DNA of 30,985 bases from JABDCD01 sp964469525 (GCA_964469525.1 CAYXYU010000018.1:1-30985); one strand, 5' to 3'. Counted from the first letter of the stretch, positions 16,135-24,181 are shown. Notes: generated by a model from the letters alone, not told the origin. Program-made: numbers and translations.

Positions 16135-16551
16135 TTATACGCGGCGGCGCTTCGGCGGGCGGCAGCCGTTATGCGGCACCGGGGTGACGTCCTTGATCTG
16201 GGTGATCATGAAGCCCACCGTCTGCAGCGCGCGCAGCGCCGATTCTCGGCCGGCGCCGGGGCCTTTTACCTCGACGGCCAGCGTCTTCATCCCGTGCTCC
16301 TGCGCCTTCCTGCCGGCATCCTCGGCGGTTACCTGCGCAGCGTATGGAGTACTCTTACGTGAGCCCTTGAAGCCGTGATGCCCGGCCGATGACCAGGCGA
16401 CGGTGTTGCCCTGCGTGTCGGTGATGGTGACGATGGTGTTGTTGAACGACGCGTTGACATGCGCCACGCCCGTGCTGATGTTCTTGCGCGCGCTCTTCTT
16501 GACGCGACCCGCGCCGGCGGTGGTGGATGCTGCAGTGGATTCTTTAGCCAT
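16135..16551 (-). CDS. rpsK: 30S ribosomal protein S11
   Basis: S11 sits on the platform of the 30S subunit and helps shape the mRNA exit channel. The 138-aa chain has a short Ala/Thr-rich N-terminal extension, then the standard fold (GVAHVNASFNNTIVTITD, WSSAGHHGFKGSRKSTPYAA, and the ending PHNGCRPPKRRRV). It lies between rpsM and rpoA. The spacer before it, after rpsM, is filled with palindromic repeats. Confidence 0.98.
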   Translation of the reverse strand: MAKESTAASTTAGAGRVKKSARKNISTGVAHVNASFNNTIVTITDTQGNTVAWSSAGHHGFKGSRKSTPYAAQVTAEDAGRKAQEHGMKTLAVEVKGPGAGRESALRALQTVGFMITQIKDVTPVPHNGCRPPKRRRV

Positions 16552-16568
16552 GGTTTCCTTCTTCTCTT

Positions 16569-16720
16569 GTCATTCCCGCGCAGGCGGGAATCTTTAATTT
16601 CGTCATGGCCCGAATCGCAAAGCGATTCTAGGGCCATCCAGTCTGGATCCCCCTAGAATTTGCTTGCGCAAATTCGGGGGATGACGGGAGCCTACGGCAG
16701 CAAGCTGCCAAGGCTTACCG
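16569..16720. repeat. Composite palindromic repeat in the rpsM-rpsK spacer
   Basis: Three hairpins form a GTCAT...ATGAC unit at 16569-16685: ATTCCCGC-GCAG-GCGGGAAT (16572-16591), a long stem joining 16605-16618 to 16622-16637, and GAATTTGC-TTGC-GCAAATTC with flanking CCCCC/GGGGG (16647-16682). A fourth hairpin, AGCCT...GGCAG/CTGCC...AGGCT (16689-16715), ends right at the rpsM stop codon. Confidence 0.8.
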
Positions 16721-17098
16721 TCATTTCGTTACCATCTTCTTGCCGGCGATCGGCTTGGCCTTGCCCTTGCGGGTGCGGGCGTTGGTATGGGTGCGCTGGC
16801 CGCGGACCGGCAGTTTCTTGCGGTGGCGCAGGCCGCGGTAGCAGCCCAGATCGACCAGCCGCTTGATGTTCATCGACACTTCGCGGCGCAAATCGCCCTC
16901 CACCGTATAGTCGCGGTCGATGATCTCGCGCACCCTGATGACTTCGGATTCGGTCATCTGATGCACGCGCTTGTTCGGCTCCAGCCCCGCTTTTTCGCAG
17001 ATCTCGGTGGCCTTGACGTGGCCGATGCCATGGATATAGGTCAGCGCGATGTCGAGGCGCTTGGCGGAGGGGATGTTTACACCGGCGATACGAGCCAC
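16721..17098 (-). CDS. rpsM: 30S ribosomal protein S13
   Basis: S13 lies in the 30S head and contacts the P-site tRNA and the large subunit. The 125-aa chain is standard: MARIAGVNIPSAKRLDIAL, the helix-two-turn-helix region YIHGIGHVKATEICEKAG, and the basic C-terminal tail RGQRTHTNARTRKGKAKP. It is the first gene of what would be a separate alpha transcript, since a promoter lies 62-89 bp upstream. TGA is followed at once by a palindromic module shared with rplB and rplF. Confidence 0.98.
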   Translation of the reverse strand: MARIAGVNIPSAKRLDIALTYIHGIGHVKATEICEKAGLEPNKRVHQMTESEVIRVREIIDRDYTVEGDLRREVSMNIKRLVDLGCYRGLRHRKKLPVRGQRTHTNARTRKGKAKPIAGKKMVTK

Positions 17099-17159
17099 GG
17101 AATTACCTATCTATTTGTTTTATCTAGATTTATTGCAATACGCAATAAAAGGAGTGGAG

Positions 17160-17187
17160 ATTTTACGGGCTGCCCGCCCGTTGTCAA
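17160..17187 (-). promoter_or_regulatory. Sigma70-type promoter for rpsM-rpsK-rpoA-rplQ
   Basis: On the minus strand a perfect -35 TTGACA (17182-17187) and a near-consensus -10 TAAAAT (17160-17165) are separated by 16 bp. The -35 overlaps the stop codon of the upstream membrane protein gene. A leader of about 55 nt with the hairpin TATTGC/GCAATA and an AGG-type ribosome site context would precede rpsM. Confidence 0.65.
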
Positions 17188-18827
17188 TGGTTTTTTTGCT
17201 TAAACAACACTACCGCTCCCGGCTTTGCATAGACGGTTTTCCATCCCAGGGGCGCCAGCACGTTCCGGTCGGCTTTGGACATCCCCAGCGCATAGATCAT
17301 ATTCGGATTAAAATCCTTAAGCGGCCCGGACAATTCATGCCTGCCCGTCAATATCTGCCGCAGCGCGGTCAATCTGGCAACCCCCTTGGAATTCTTGCGG
17401 GAGGCGGCACGGCCAATATGCCCGTCCACCAGCCCACCCGTGTCGAAGAAGGTGATGCGGGCGTTTGGATACAGATTCTTGATCCGATAGGGAAAATAAC
17501 CCGCCTGATAGGTGACGATGCGCAGCTCATCCTGCCGTGCCAGCAACCGGATCAGACGCCGCTGGATAAAGGGATCCATGAAGCGTATATCCCTCCGGTG
17601 CTTTGCGTTCAACTGCATGACTCCACGGTCCATGGCAACCCAATCGCCGCGTCTGGCGTAGGTGATGATGGTTTTCACGATCCGGTCATCCGGGCGCGCC
17701 GCCATGGCAGGTACCCGCAGGAGGAAATTGCCGGCCAGCAGGGCTGCCAGCAGGCAGATGCCTGCCGGAGCCGGCACGCGGGGAATACGCCCAAGCAGGG
17801 GCAAAACCCATTGCTCCAGCAGGTGGAAGAACAAGCAGGCATGCAGCACGGTCACCGGCGTCAGCAACCGGTGCATGCCGGCTCCTGAGCCGCCGCCCAC
17901 GATAACAAAGAATAATTCATGGGCGATAATCACCGCGCACAGGCCACATAACGCAACGCTCCCGCCGCCAGCCCTGCGCAAAACCACCGACCGAAAAGCC
18001 AGTACCGCCCCGACCGCCAGCGCGATGGCAAAGATACCCTGCGCCGCGGTAAAGCGATAGAATGCCATTAGCCGCTTCCACCCTGTAGCCAGCGCATTTT
18101 CGCCGATAGCCACCTTGGCGTAGGCAGCGTTGGGAAATAAGAGGCCGGTGGCCAGATAGCGCGCCCCCAGCAGGATAAGGAAAAACGCCGCCGGAGCCAG
18201 GTACGCCAGCGCCAGCCGTGGCCGCAATGCAGCGCGGCCATGGAACAGAAGCAGCATGCAAAACGTGACCCCCATGGCCCAGAATCCTTCCGGGCGCACG
18301 AGAATCAGCAGCACCTGCGCAAGAACGAGCAGCCATGCCTGGCGCTCCGGTTGCCGCACGAAATCGATTAAAAGAAAGCAGTACCAGGTCAACAACAGCG
18401 TATGTAACGGTGCTTCCAGGGAGGACATCGACCAATATTGAAGTACGGGCGACGCGGCAGCCGTACCCACCACCGCCATCGCCAGCCAGTCGGCATAGGG
18501 GCCGGACAGATAGCTGCGCCGGTAATGCCAGGGAAGCCACAGGGCAAGCGGGGCGCACAGGAAAAGGAAGAGCTTGTTGAGCGTATAGGCCATCTCGGGC
18601 TGGAGCAGAAAGGCCAGCTTCGCCACCAGCGCCGCCAGAATGGAGGAGGTCATCTCCGAGCGAACGCCGTTATAATTGATGAACCACCAGTCCTGCCCGA
18701 GCGTTTTACCGCTCCACAGCGTGATGATGTCGTCGTCGAACCCGGCGCCATGAAACATCGAGAGCGATAACAACATGAATCCCGCCAGCGCCGCAGCAGT
18801 ACCCAGGGCGGGAATTCTTTCCGTCAT
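17184..18827 (-). CDS. Multi-pass membrane protein, probable GT-C type glycosyltransferase
   Basis: A 547-aa protein with about ten membrane segments in the first 390 residues and a soluble C-terminal domain of about 150 residues. An acidic motif FDDD at residues 30-33 follows the first membrane helix, the place where GT-C transferases using lipid-linked sugars keep catalytic aspartates. Further loop motifs include QYWSMSSLEAPLHTLLL, RPEGFWAMG and GMHRLLTPV. This pattern resembles proteins related to arabinofuranosyltransferase AftB and Legionella LphB, but the family is not certain. The ATG at 18827 is 2 bp after the adk stop, so translation is probably coupled. Finding such a gene between adk and rpsM is unusual. 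Confidence 0.75.
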   Translation of the reverse strand: MTERIPALGTAAALAGFMLLSLSMFHGAGFDDDIITLWSGKTLGQDWWFINYNGVRSEMTSSILAALVAKLAFLLQPEMAYTLNKLFLFLCAPLALWLPWHYRRSYLSGPYADWLAMAVVGTAAASPVLQYWSMSSLEAPLHTLLLTWYCFLLIDFVRQPERQAWLLVLAQVLLILVRPEGFWAMGVTFCMLLLFHGRAALRPRLALAYLAPAAFFLILLGARYLATGLLFPNAAYAKVAIGENALATGWKRLMAFYRFTAAQGIFAIALAVGAVLAFRSVVLRRAGGGSVALCGLCAVIIAHELFFVIVGGGSGAGMHRLLTPVTVLHACLFFHLLEQWVLPLLGRIPRVPAPAGICLLAALLAGNFLLRVPAMAARPDDRIVKTIITYARRGDWVAMDRGVMQLNAKHRRDIRFMDPFIQRRLIRLLARQDELRIVTYQAGYFPYRIKNLYPNARITFFDTGGLVDGHIGRAASRKNSKGVARLTALRQILTGRHELSGPLKDFNPNMIYALGMSKADRNVLAPLGWKTVYAKPGAVVLFKQKNH

Positions 18828-18829
18828 CG

Positions 18830-19480
18830 TCAGCGCTTCTGAAGGATCCGATCAATCTGCCTGGAGACTTCCTGGATATCAGCCATGCCGTCGACCGTCA
18901 CTAGGAGGCCCTTGCCGCGGTAATAGGGTAAGAGCGGCGCCGTCTGGCGGTGATAAGCCTCCAGCCGCTTGATGACCGTTTCCGCCTTGTCGTCGTCGCG
19001 CCAGGTGAACTGGGTGGAGCCGCATTCGTCGCATACCCCATCCTTCTTCGGCTTTCTGAAGCGCTCGTGATACCCCGCCCCGCATTTAGCGCAGGAGAAA
19101 CGACCGGCGATGCGCTCGACCAGCTTCTGATCATCCACCTTCAGCTCGATGACATAGTCAATCCCGGAATCCTCGGAGGCCAGCGCCTCGTCCAGCGCTT
19201 CGGCCTGCGGCACGGTGCGCGGAAAGCCGTCGAGAATGAAGCCCGAAGCGCAGTCGGCGGAGTGTATGCGGTTCCTGAGGAGCTTGATCATCACCTCATC
19301 CGGCACCAGCTGGCCTTTGGCCATGATATCCTGCACCTGCTTACCCAGTGGCGTGGCGGATGCCACCGAGGCGCGCAGCATGTCGCCGGTCGAGAGCTTG
19401 GCGATGCCGTATTTCTTATGCAGCAGATCGGCCTGCGTACCCTTTCCCGCGCCCGGCGGGCCGAACAGGATGAGGTTCAT
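18830..19480 (-). CDS. adk: Adenylate kinase, long form with zinc-binding lid
   Basis: Interconverts AMP plus ATP and two ADP in the cytoplasm. The 216-aa chain has the P-loop GPPGAGKGT at residues 7-15, the AMP-site segments STGDMLRA and GFILDGFPRT, and a long LID domain with four cysteines C130, C133, C150 and C153 (CAKC ... CDEC) able to bind zinc. secY-adk order is normal for this cluster. The 121-bp spacer from secY contains a perfect 14-bp AT-rich inverted repeat. The next gene starts 2 bp after the stop. Confidence 0.97.
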   Translation of the reverse strand: MNLILFGPPGAGKGTQADLLHKKYGIAKLSTGDMLRASVASATPLGKQVQDIMAKGQLVPDEVMIKLLRNRIHSADCASGFILDGFPRTVPQAEALDEALASEDSGIDYVIELKVDDQKLVERIAGRFSCAKCGAGYHERFRKPKKDGVCDECGSTQFTWRDDDKAETVIKRLEAYHRQTAPLLPYYRGKGLLVTVDGMADIQEVSRQIDRILQKR

Positions 19481-19548
19481 GATAGACCTCCCGGAGGAGC
19501 GAAGCGACGACTAGCGAGCAATGCGAGCGCAGCCTGCGCGGCGCCAAG

Positions 19549-19582
19549 GCAAAAATCAAAAATCCCATTTTTTGATTTTTGC
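19549..19582. repeat. Perfect 14-bp inverted repeat in the secY-adk spacer
   Basis: GCAAAAATCAAAAA (19549-19562) and its exact reverse complement (19569-19582) flank the loop TCCCAT. It is AT-rich with no U-tract on the transcribed strand after it, so it is not a typical terminator. It may be an mRNA processing or stability structure between secY and adk. Confidence 0.75.
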
Positions 19583-19601
19583 TGAGCGCAAATCATGATT
19601 T

Positions 19602-20948
19602 TCATTTGAGCCTGCCCTTTAAACGCGCCTTCTTGATCAGCCCCTCATACTGGTGGGCGAACAGGTGCGACTGCACCTGGGTGACGAAATCGAGCGTGAC
19701 GCTGACCACGATGAGCAAACCGGTGCCGCCGAGCTGGAAGGGAACGGAATATTTCGCGACAAAGATTTCCGGCATGACGCAGACAACCGAGAGATAAATA
19801 GCGCCCACAGCAGTCAGACGGGTCAGCACATAGTCGAGATATTCAGCCGTTTGCTGGCCCGGGCGGATGCCGGCGATGAAGCCACCGTTCTTCTTGAGAT
19901 TCTCGGCGGTCTCGGCCGGGTTGAACACGATCGAGGTGTAGAAGAAGCAGAAGAACATGATCAGGCTGACATAGAGCACGATATAGAGCGGCTGGCCGTG
20001 CGCCAGGTAAGTGCTGATCATCTGCAGGATGCCGCCGCCGTCACCGGCGGTGTTAAAGCTGGCGATGGTCAGCGGGAACAGCAGGATCGAGCTGGCGAAG
20101 ATCGGCGGAATGACGCCCGAGGTGTTGAGCTTGAGCGGCATGTGGGTCGCCTCGCCGCCATACATCTTGTTGCCCATCTGGCGCTTCGGATACTGCACGA
20201 TGACGCGGCGCTGGGCACGCTCCATGAAAACGATGAAAGCGATCAGGCCGAACACGATGGCGATGATGAGGAAGATGAACAGGGTCGAGATGACGCCGGT
20301 GCGGCCGAGTTCGAGCGTCTGGCCGATGGCCGCCGGCAGGCCGGAGACGATGCCGGTGAAGATGATGAGCGAGATGCCGTTGCCGATGCCGCGCTGCGTG
20401 ATCTGCTCGCCGAGCCACATCAGGAACATGGTGCCGCCGGTCAGCGTCACGGTGGTGGTGAAGCGGAAGAAAAGACCGGGATCGATGACCGCCGAGCCCC
20501 GCGCACCGCTCATACCTTCCAGACCCACCGCGATACCGTAACCCTGGAAGGCAGCCAGTACCACCGTGCCGTAGCGCGTGTACTGGTTGATCTTGCGGCG
20601 GCCCGCCTCCCCTTCTTTCTTGAGCGCAGCCAGATGCGGAACGGCGACGGTCAGGATCTGCATGATGATCGATGCCGAAATGTAGGGCATAACGGCCAGC
20701 GCAAAGATGGTCATGCGCTCGAGCGCGCCGCCGGCAAACATGTTGAATACGCCAAGAACGCCCCCCTGATGCCGTGCAAAAATCTCGGCCAGGATGTGCG
20801 GGTCAATGCCGGGAACGGGGATGTAGGTGCCGATGCGGTAGACGACCAGCGCGCCGAGCACGAACCACAACCGCTTTTTAAGTTCGGTAGCACGCGCCAG
20901 AACACCGAAATTCATGTTGGCGGCAAGGCGTTCGGCGGCGGAGGTCAT
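19602..20948 (-). CDS. secY: Protein translocase subunit SecY
   Basis: SecY forms the protein-conducting channel of the Sec translocon in the inner membrane. The 448-aa chain has ten membrane segments and family motifs: RIGTYIPVPGID near the N-terminus, the loop before GRRKINQYTRY, ALVVYRI, VQYPKRQMG, LKLNTSGVIPPIFASSIL, and GGFIAGIRPGQQTAEYLD near the C-terminus. I chose ATG at 20948 (MTSAAERLAANMNFG); upstream extension enters a palindromic repeat. rplO lies upstream, separated by that repeat. Confidence 0.97.
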   Translation of the reverse strand: MTSAAERLAANMNFGVLARATELKKRLWFVLGALVVYRIGTYIPVPGIDPHILAEIFARHQGGVLGVFNMFAGGALERMTIFALAVMPYISASIIMQILTVAVPHLAALKKEGEAGRRKINQYTRYGTVVLAAFQGYGIAVGLEGMSGARGSAVIDPGLFFRFTTTVTLTGGTMFLMWLGEQITQRGIGNGISLIIFTGIVSGLPAAIGQTLELGRTGVISTLFIFLIIAIVFGLIAFIVFMERAQRRVIVQYPKRQMGNKMYGGEATHMPLKLNTSGVIPPIFASSILLFPLTIASFNTAGDGGGILQMISTYLAHGQPLYIVLYVSLIMFFCFFYTSIVFNPAETAENLKKNGGFIAGIRPGQQTAEYLDYVLTRLTAVGAIYLSVVCVMPEIFVAKYSVPFQLGGTGLLIVVSVTLDFVTQVQSHLFAHQYEGLIKKARLKGRLK

Positions 20949-20966
20949 GCTTTCTACTCTCTTTTT

Positions 20967-21036
20967 GTCATGCTCGGCCCTGAGCCGAGTATCCATTTAT
21001 GATACAATGGACCCTCGGGTCAAGCCCGAGGATGAC
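20967..21036. repeat. GTCAT...ATGAC palindromic mini-element in the rplO-secY spacer
   Basis: A 70-bp unit with hairpins CTCGGC-CCTGA-GCCGAG on the left and CCTCGGG-TCAAG-CCCGAGG on the right, joined by the smaller stem TCCATT/AATGGA. Its ends GTCAT and ATGAC match the other members of the family. Confidence 0.75.
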
Positions 21037-21039
21037 ACA

Positions 21040-21507
21040 TTAGGCAGCGGCGGAAGGCAATATAAGCTTGCCGCCGGCTTTTTCAACCGCCGATTTTGCC
21101 GCCTCGGAAGCAAGATCAACGGAGAGCGTAATCTTCGCTTTCAGGTCGCCCTTGGCCAGCAGCTTGACCTGCGTACCGTTCTTGCGCACCAGCCCAGCGG
21201 TCTTCAGCGCCGCCAAGTCAATATCCTTCTTGCCGTCGAGCGTGCCGGCGTCGATGGCTTTCTGCACGGCGCCGAGATTGATCACCGCATATTCCTTGCG
21301 GGTGTAATTGTTGAAACCGCGCTTGGGCAGGCGGCGATGAATCGGCGTCTGGCCACCCTCGAAGCCGTTGATACGCACACCGGTGCGCGCGGTCTGGCCT
21401 TTGCCGCCGCGGCCGGAGGTCTTGCCCTTGCCGCTTCCGATGCCGCGCCCTACCCGCATCTTGCGGTGGCGCGCGCCGGGTTTGCCTTTGAGTTGGTTCA
21501 GTTGCAT
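21040..21507 (-). CDS. rplO: 50S ribosomal protein L15
   Basis: L15 is a late assembly protein of the large subunit. The 155-aa chain begins MQLNQLKGKPGARHRKMRVGRGIGSGKGKTSGRGGKGQ, here seen as the Gly/Lys-rich RNA-binding tail, then the globular part (GFEGGQTPIHRRLPKRGF, AGLVRKNGTQVKLLAKGDL). It starts 4 bp after rpmD. A GTCAT-bounded repeat follows its stop codon. Confidence 0.97.
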   Translation of the reverse strand: MQLNQLKGKPGARHRKMRVGRGIGSGKGKTSGRGGKGQTARTGVRINGFEGGQTPIHRRLPKRGFNNYTRKEYAVINLGAVQKAIDAGTLDGKKDIDLAALKTAGLVRKNGTQVKLLAKGDLKAKITLSVDLASEAAKSAVEKAGGKLILPSAAA

Positions 21508-21511
21508 TGCC

Positions 21512-21814
21512 TTATCCTGCCTTTTCGACTTTGACTAAGTGACGTACCTTATAGATCATGCCGCGCACCTCCGGCGTGTCTTGCAGCACGCGGGTGCGGT
21601 GGCGCTTGCCGAGGCCCAGGCCTTTCAGCGTCGCCTGCTGGTCCCATTTGCGGGCGATGGTGCCCTGGACCTGCGTGACTTTCACCGTGGCGCCGTTGGC
21701 AGCGGCCTTCTTCGGCTTCACCTCTGCTTTCGGAGCGGCGGCCGGTTTGGCCTCTGCCTTTTTGGCCGGGGCCTTGGCGGCGGTTTTGGGTTTGGTTTCG
21801 GTCTTGGCAGTCAT
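21512..21814 (-). CDS. rpmD: 50S ribosomal protein L30 with N-terminal Lys/Ala extension
   Basis: The L30 core occupies about residues 42-100 (VKVTQVQGTIARKWDQQATL, GLGLGKRHRTRVLQDTPEVRGMIYKV). It is preceded by about 40 residues made almost only of Ala, Lys, Pro, Thr and Glu. Typical bacterial L30 is about 60 aa, so the extension is real and unusual. The ATG at 21814 follows GGAAGAGAG-type sequence. No internal start with a better ribosome site is visible before the core. Confidence 0.95.
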   Translation of the reverse strand: MTAKTETKPKTAAKAPAKKAEAKPAAAPKAEVKPKKAAANGATVKVTQVQGTIARKWDQQATLKGLGLGKRHRTRVLQDTPEVRGMIYKVRHLVKVEKAG

Positions 21815-21825
21815 AACTCTCTTCC

Positions 21826-22404
21826 TTATGCGTTAGCAGCCTTGGCTTCGCCTTCGGCTTCGATCTTGGTACCTTCGCGGCGCTCGACGATCTCACCGAC
21901 CTTCTTGCCGCGCTTGGCGGCTACGGCGCGCGGCGACTTCATATCGGTAAGCGCGGCGAAGGTGGCTTTCAGCATGTTATGCGGGTTCGAGGTGCCGACC
22001 GATTTGGCTACCACGTCCTGCACGCCCAGTGCTTCGAACACGGCGCGCATCGGACCGCCGGCGATGATGCCGGTGCCGACGGGGGCGGTGCGGATGATGA
22101 CCTTGCCCGCGCCGTAACGGCCATAAAGGTCGTGATGCAGCGTCCGACCCTCGCGCAGCGGGATGCGGATCATTTTCTTCTTGGCGTCATCGAGCGCCTT
22201 GCGCATGGCGTCGGAGACTTCCTTGGCCTTACCGGAGCCATAGCCGACCTTGCCCTTGCCATCGCCGACGACGACCAGCGCGGCGAAACCGAAACGGCGG
22301 CCGCCCTTCACCACCTTGGCCACGCGGTTGATAGACACCAGCTTGTCGATCAGTTCGCTGCCTTCTTCGCGGCCTTGTCTTTCACTACGTTCTTCGCGTG
22401 CCAT
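21826..22404 (-). CDS. rpsE: 30S ribosomal protein S5
   Basis: S5 lines the mRNA entry channel and affects decoding fidelity. The 192-aa chain has a charged N-terminal stretch, the double-stranded RNA-binding fold (LIDKLVSINRVAKVVKGGRRF, ALVVVGDGKGKVGYG), and the C-terminal domain (GTGIIAGGPMRAVFEALGV, DVVAKSVGTSNPHNM). The last 20 residues form a Glu/Ala/Lys tail. It lies between rplR and rpmD. Confidence 0.98.
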   Translation of the reverse strand: MAREERSERQGREEGSELIDKLVSINRVAKVVKGGRRFGFAALVVVGDGKGKVGYGSGKAKEVSDAMRKALDDAKKKMIRIPLREGRTLHHDLYGRYGAGKVIIRTAPVGTGIIAGGPMRAVFEALGVQDVVAKSVGTSNPHNMLKATFAALTDMKSPRAVAAKRGKKVGEIVERREGTKIEAEGEAKAANA

Positions 22405-22420
22405 AATACTTCCCTAACTC

Positions 22421-22786
22421 CTAAAAATTCAGGCCATTCTCGCGCGCGGCATCGGCCAGGGCCTTGACGCGCCCGTGGAACAGGTAGCCGCCGCGGTCGA
22501 ACACCACGTCTTTCACTTTCACTTCCTTCGCCTTCTTGGCAATGGCTTCGCCTACACTCTTGGCAGCTTCGACCGTTGAGGTCTTGGCGCCTTTCGTACC
22601 CTTGTCGAGCGACGAGGCGGAAGCCAGAGTCACGCCCTTGCCGTCGTCGATCAGCTGGGCGTAGATATGCTTGCCGGAGCGAAAGACAGTCAAGCGAATG
22701 CGGCCAGTCGCTTTCTTGCGGATGGCGGTGCGGTTGCGCTGCTTGCGGCGCGCGAACAGCGCTTTGGATTTGACGGACTGGCTCAT
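22421..22786 (-). CDS. rplR: 50S ribosomal protein L18
   Basis: L18 helps attach 5S rRNA to the large subunit. With ATG at 22786 (MSQSVKSKALFARRKQRNR) it is 121 aa, normal for the family, ending GGYLFHGRVKALADAARENGL. An earlier in-frame ATG lies inside the palindromic repeat upstream and was rejected. AAGAAG precedes the chosen start. Confidence 0.97.
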   Translation of the reverse strand: MSQSVKSKALFARRKQRNRTAIRKKATGRIRLTVFRSGKHIYAQLIDDGKGVTLASASSLDKGTKGAKTSTVEAAKSVGEAIAKKAKEVKVKDVVFDRGGYLFHGRVKALADAARENGLNF

Positions 22787-22813
22787 AACTTCTTCTTTCC
22801 TTACTTCCTTCTT

Positions 22814-22914
22814 GTCATTCCCGCGCAAGCGGGAATCCAGTTCTTTGTTGCTCCAGATCCCCGCCTTCGCGGGGATAAGGGGAGCCTAAGCGGCAGAGCC
22901 GCTAAGGCTTACCC
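22814..22914. repeat. Composite palindromic repeat in the rplF-rplR spacer
   Basis: Hairpins ATTCCCGC-GCAA-GCGGGAAT (22817-22836) and ATCCCCGC-CTTC-GCGGGGAT (22857-22876), each 8+4+8 nt, are followed by AGCCT-A-AGCGGC-AGA-GCCGCT-A-AGGCT (22883-22909). The last module ends 5 bp before the rplF stop codon. The usual right-hand GATGAC end is altered to GATAAG here. Confidence 0.8.
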
Positions 22915-23448
22915 TTACTTCTTCTTCCCTTCCTTCATTCTCACATATTCGCCTTCCTTGCGCACGCCCTTCCCCTTGTAGGGCTCCGGCTTGCGAAGCG
23001 AGCGGATTTCGGCAGCCACTTGCCCGACCTGCTTGCGGTCGGCGCCGGAAATGCTGATCGCGGTCGGCTTGGTGCATTTGATCTCGATGCCAGCCGGGAT
23101 GGCGTATTTGATTTCATGCGAAAAACCGAGCGCAATGGTCAGATAATTCTTATCCGCCGAGGCGCGGAAACCTACACCCTGGATCTCGAGGTTGGTGGTG
23201 AAACCCTTTGAGACGCCCTCGACCATATTATTGATCTGGTTGCGGAAGGTGCCCCACATCATGCGCGAGCGGGCTTCCTTGTTCATGGGCTTTACCCAGG
23301 CTTTGCCGTCCTTCACCTCGACCGACACTTCCGGCGCGATGCGAATTTTCAGCTCGCCCTTGCCGCCCTTGACCGCGACATCGCGCCCGCTGACCGAAAC
23401 GGTCACCCCGGACGGAATCGCTATCGGCAATTTACCTACGCGTGACAT
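22915..23448 (-). CDS. rplF: 50S ribosomal protein L6
   Basis: L6 lies near the factor-binding site of the large subunit. The 177-aa chain shows MSRVGKLPIAIPSGVTV at the start and the C-terminal motif RSLRKPEPYKGKGVRKEGEY. Length is normal. The TAA stop is followed almost at once by the GTAAGCCTT hairpin module also found after rpsM and rplB. Confidence 0.98.
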   Translation of the reverse strand: MSRVGKLPIAIPSGVTVSVSGRDVAVKGGKGELKIRIAPEVSVEVKDGKAWVKPMNKEARSRMMWGTFRNQINNMVEGVSKGFTTNLEIQGVGFRASADKNYLTIALGFSHEIKYAIPAGIEIKCTKPTAISISGADRKQVGQVAAEIRSLRKPEPYKGKGVRKEGEYVRMKEGKKK

Positions 23449-23466
23449 GATCTTTCTCCAACTTCC

Positions 23467-23865
23467 CTAGAATACGCTGCACAATACTTCGCCGCCGACC
23501 TTGGCCTGGCGCGCGTCGAAATCCGACATCACCCCCTTGGAGGTCGAGAGAATGGCGATGCCGAGGCCGTTATAATATTTCGGCAGGCGGCCAATCGGCG
23601 AATAGACCCGGCGGCCCGGCTTGCTGATGCAGACCATGTTCTTGATGACGCTCTCGCCCTCATGGTACTTGAGACCGATCTCGAACTCGGACTTGCCCTT
23701 GCCGGTTTCCACCTTGCGGTAATCGCGGATGAAACCCTCGTTCTTCAGCACTTCCAGCACGTTGCCTAGCAGCTTCGACGACTGGCAGCGCACCGTATCC
23801 AGGCGCGCCTGCTGACCGTTACGGATCAGCGCCAGCATATCGGCAAGACGGTAATTCATTGACAT
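23467..23865 (-). CDS. rpsH: 30S ribosomal protein S8
   Basis: S8 binds the central domain of 16S rRNA and, in E. coli, represses the spc operon. The 132-aa chain has MNYRLADMLALIRNGQQA, ISKPGRRVYSPIGRLPKYYNGLG and ILSTSKGVMSDFDARQAKVGGEVLC. The annotated ATG gives MSMNY; the second ATG (MNY) is equally possible. Confidence 0.98.
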   Translation of the reverse strand: MSMNYRLADMLALIRNGQQARLDTVRCQSSKLLGNVLEVLKNEGFIRDYRKVETGKGKSEFEIGLKYHEGESVIKNMVCISKPGRRVYSPIGRLPKYYNGLGIAILSTSKGVMSDFDARQAKVGGEVLCSVF

Positions 23866-23875
23866 ATCAACCCTC

Positions 23876-24181
23876 CTACCAGCTCGCCTTGGTCAGGCCG
23901 GGAATGCGGCCGAACGAACCAAGCTCGCGCAGCTTGATGCGCGAGAGTTTGAATTTGCGGTACGTGCCGCGCGCGCGGCCGGTGAGCTCGCAGCGGTTGC
24001 GGTAGCGCGTCGCCGAGCCGTTGCGCGGCAGGGCGGCCAGCTTGAGCTGGGCCTGCAGGCGCTCATCGAACGGCAGCTCGCGGTTCATGATGATCGCCTT
24101 CAGGGCGGCGCGCTTGGCGGCATCCCGCTTGATCATCTTCGCGCGGCGCTTGTTCTTGTTGATCGAACTCAGTTTAGCCAT
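23876..24181 (-). CDS. rpsN: 30S ribosomal protein S14 (zinc-independent form)
   Basis: S14 binds 16S rRNA in the 30S head. With ATG at 24181 it is 101 aa, beginning MAKLSSINKNKRRAKMIK and ending GSFGRIPGLTKASW. The CxxC pairs of the zinc-binding form are missing, and the length fits the longer zinc-free type. Earlier starts run into rplE and are not S14-like. Confidence 0.98.
   Translation of the reverse strand: MAKLSSINKNKRRAKMIKRDAAKRAALKAIIMNRELPFDERLQAQLKLAALPRNGSATRYRNRCELTGRARGTYRKFKLSRIKLRELGSFGRIPGLTKASW

Noticed and set aside
19549..19582. Rho-independent terminator between secY and adk
   Set aside because: The stem is AT-rich and no U-tract follows it in the direction of transcription; ending transcription here would separate adk from its usual operon.
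19653..21002. A 449-codon plus-strand frame opposite secY
   Set aside because: Product is a run of His, Asp, Glu and Arg typical of the antisense of membrane protein codons.
22787..22828. Longer start for rplR
   Set aside because: The extension is translated from a palindromic repeat, and the shorter product matches normal L18 length.
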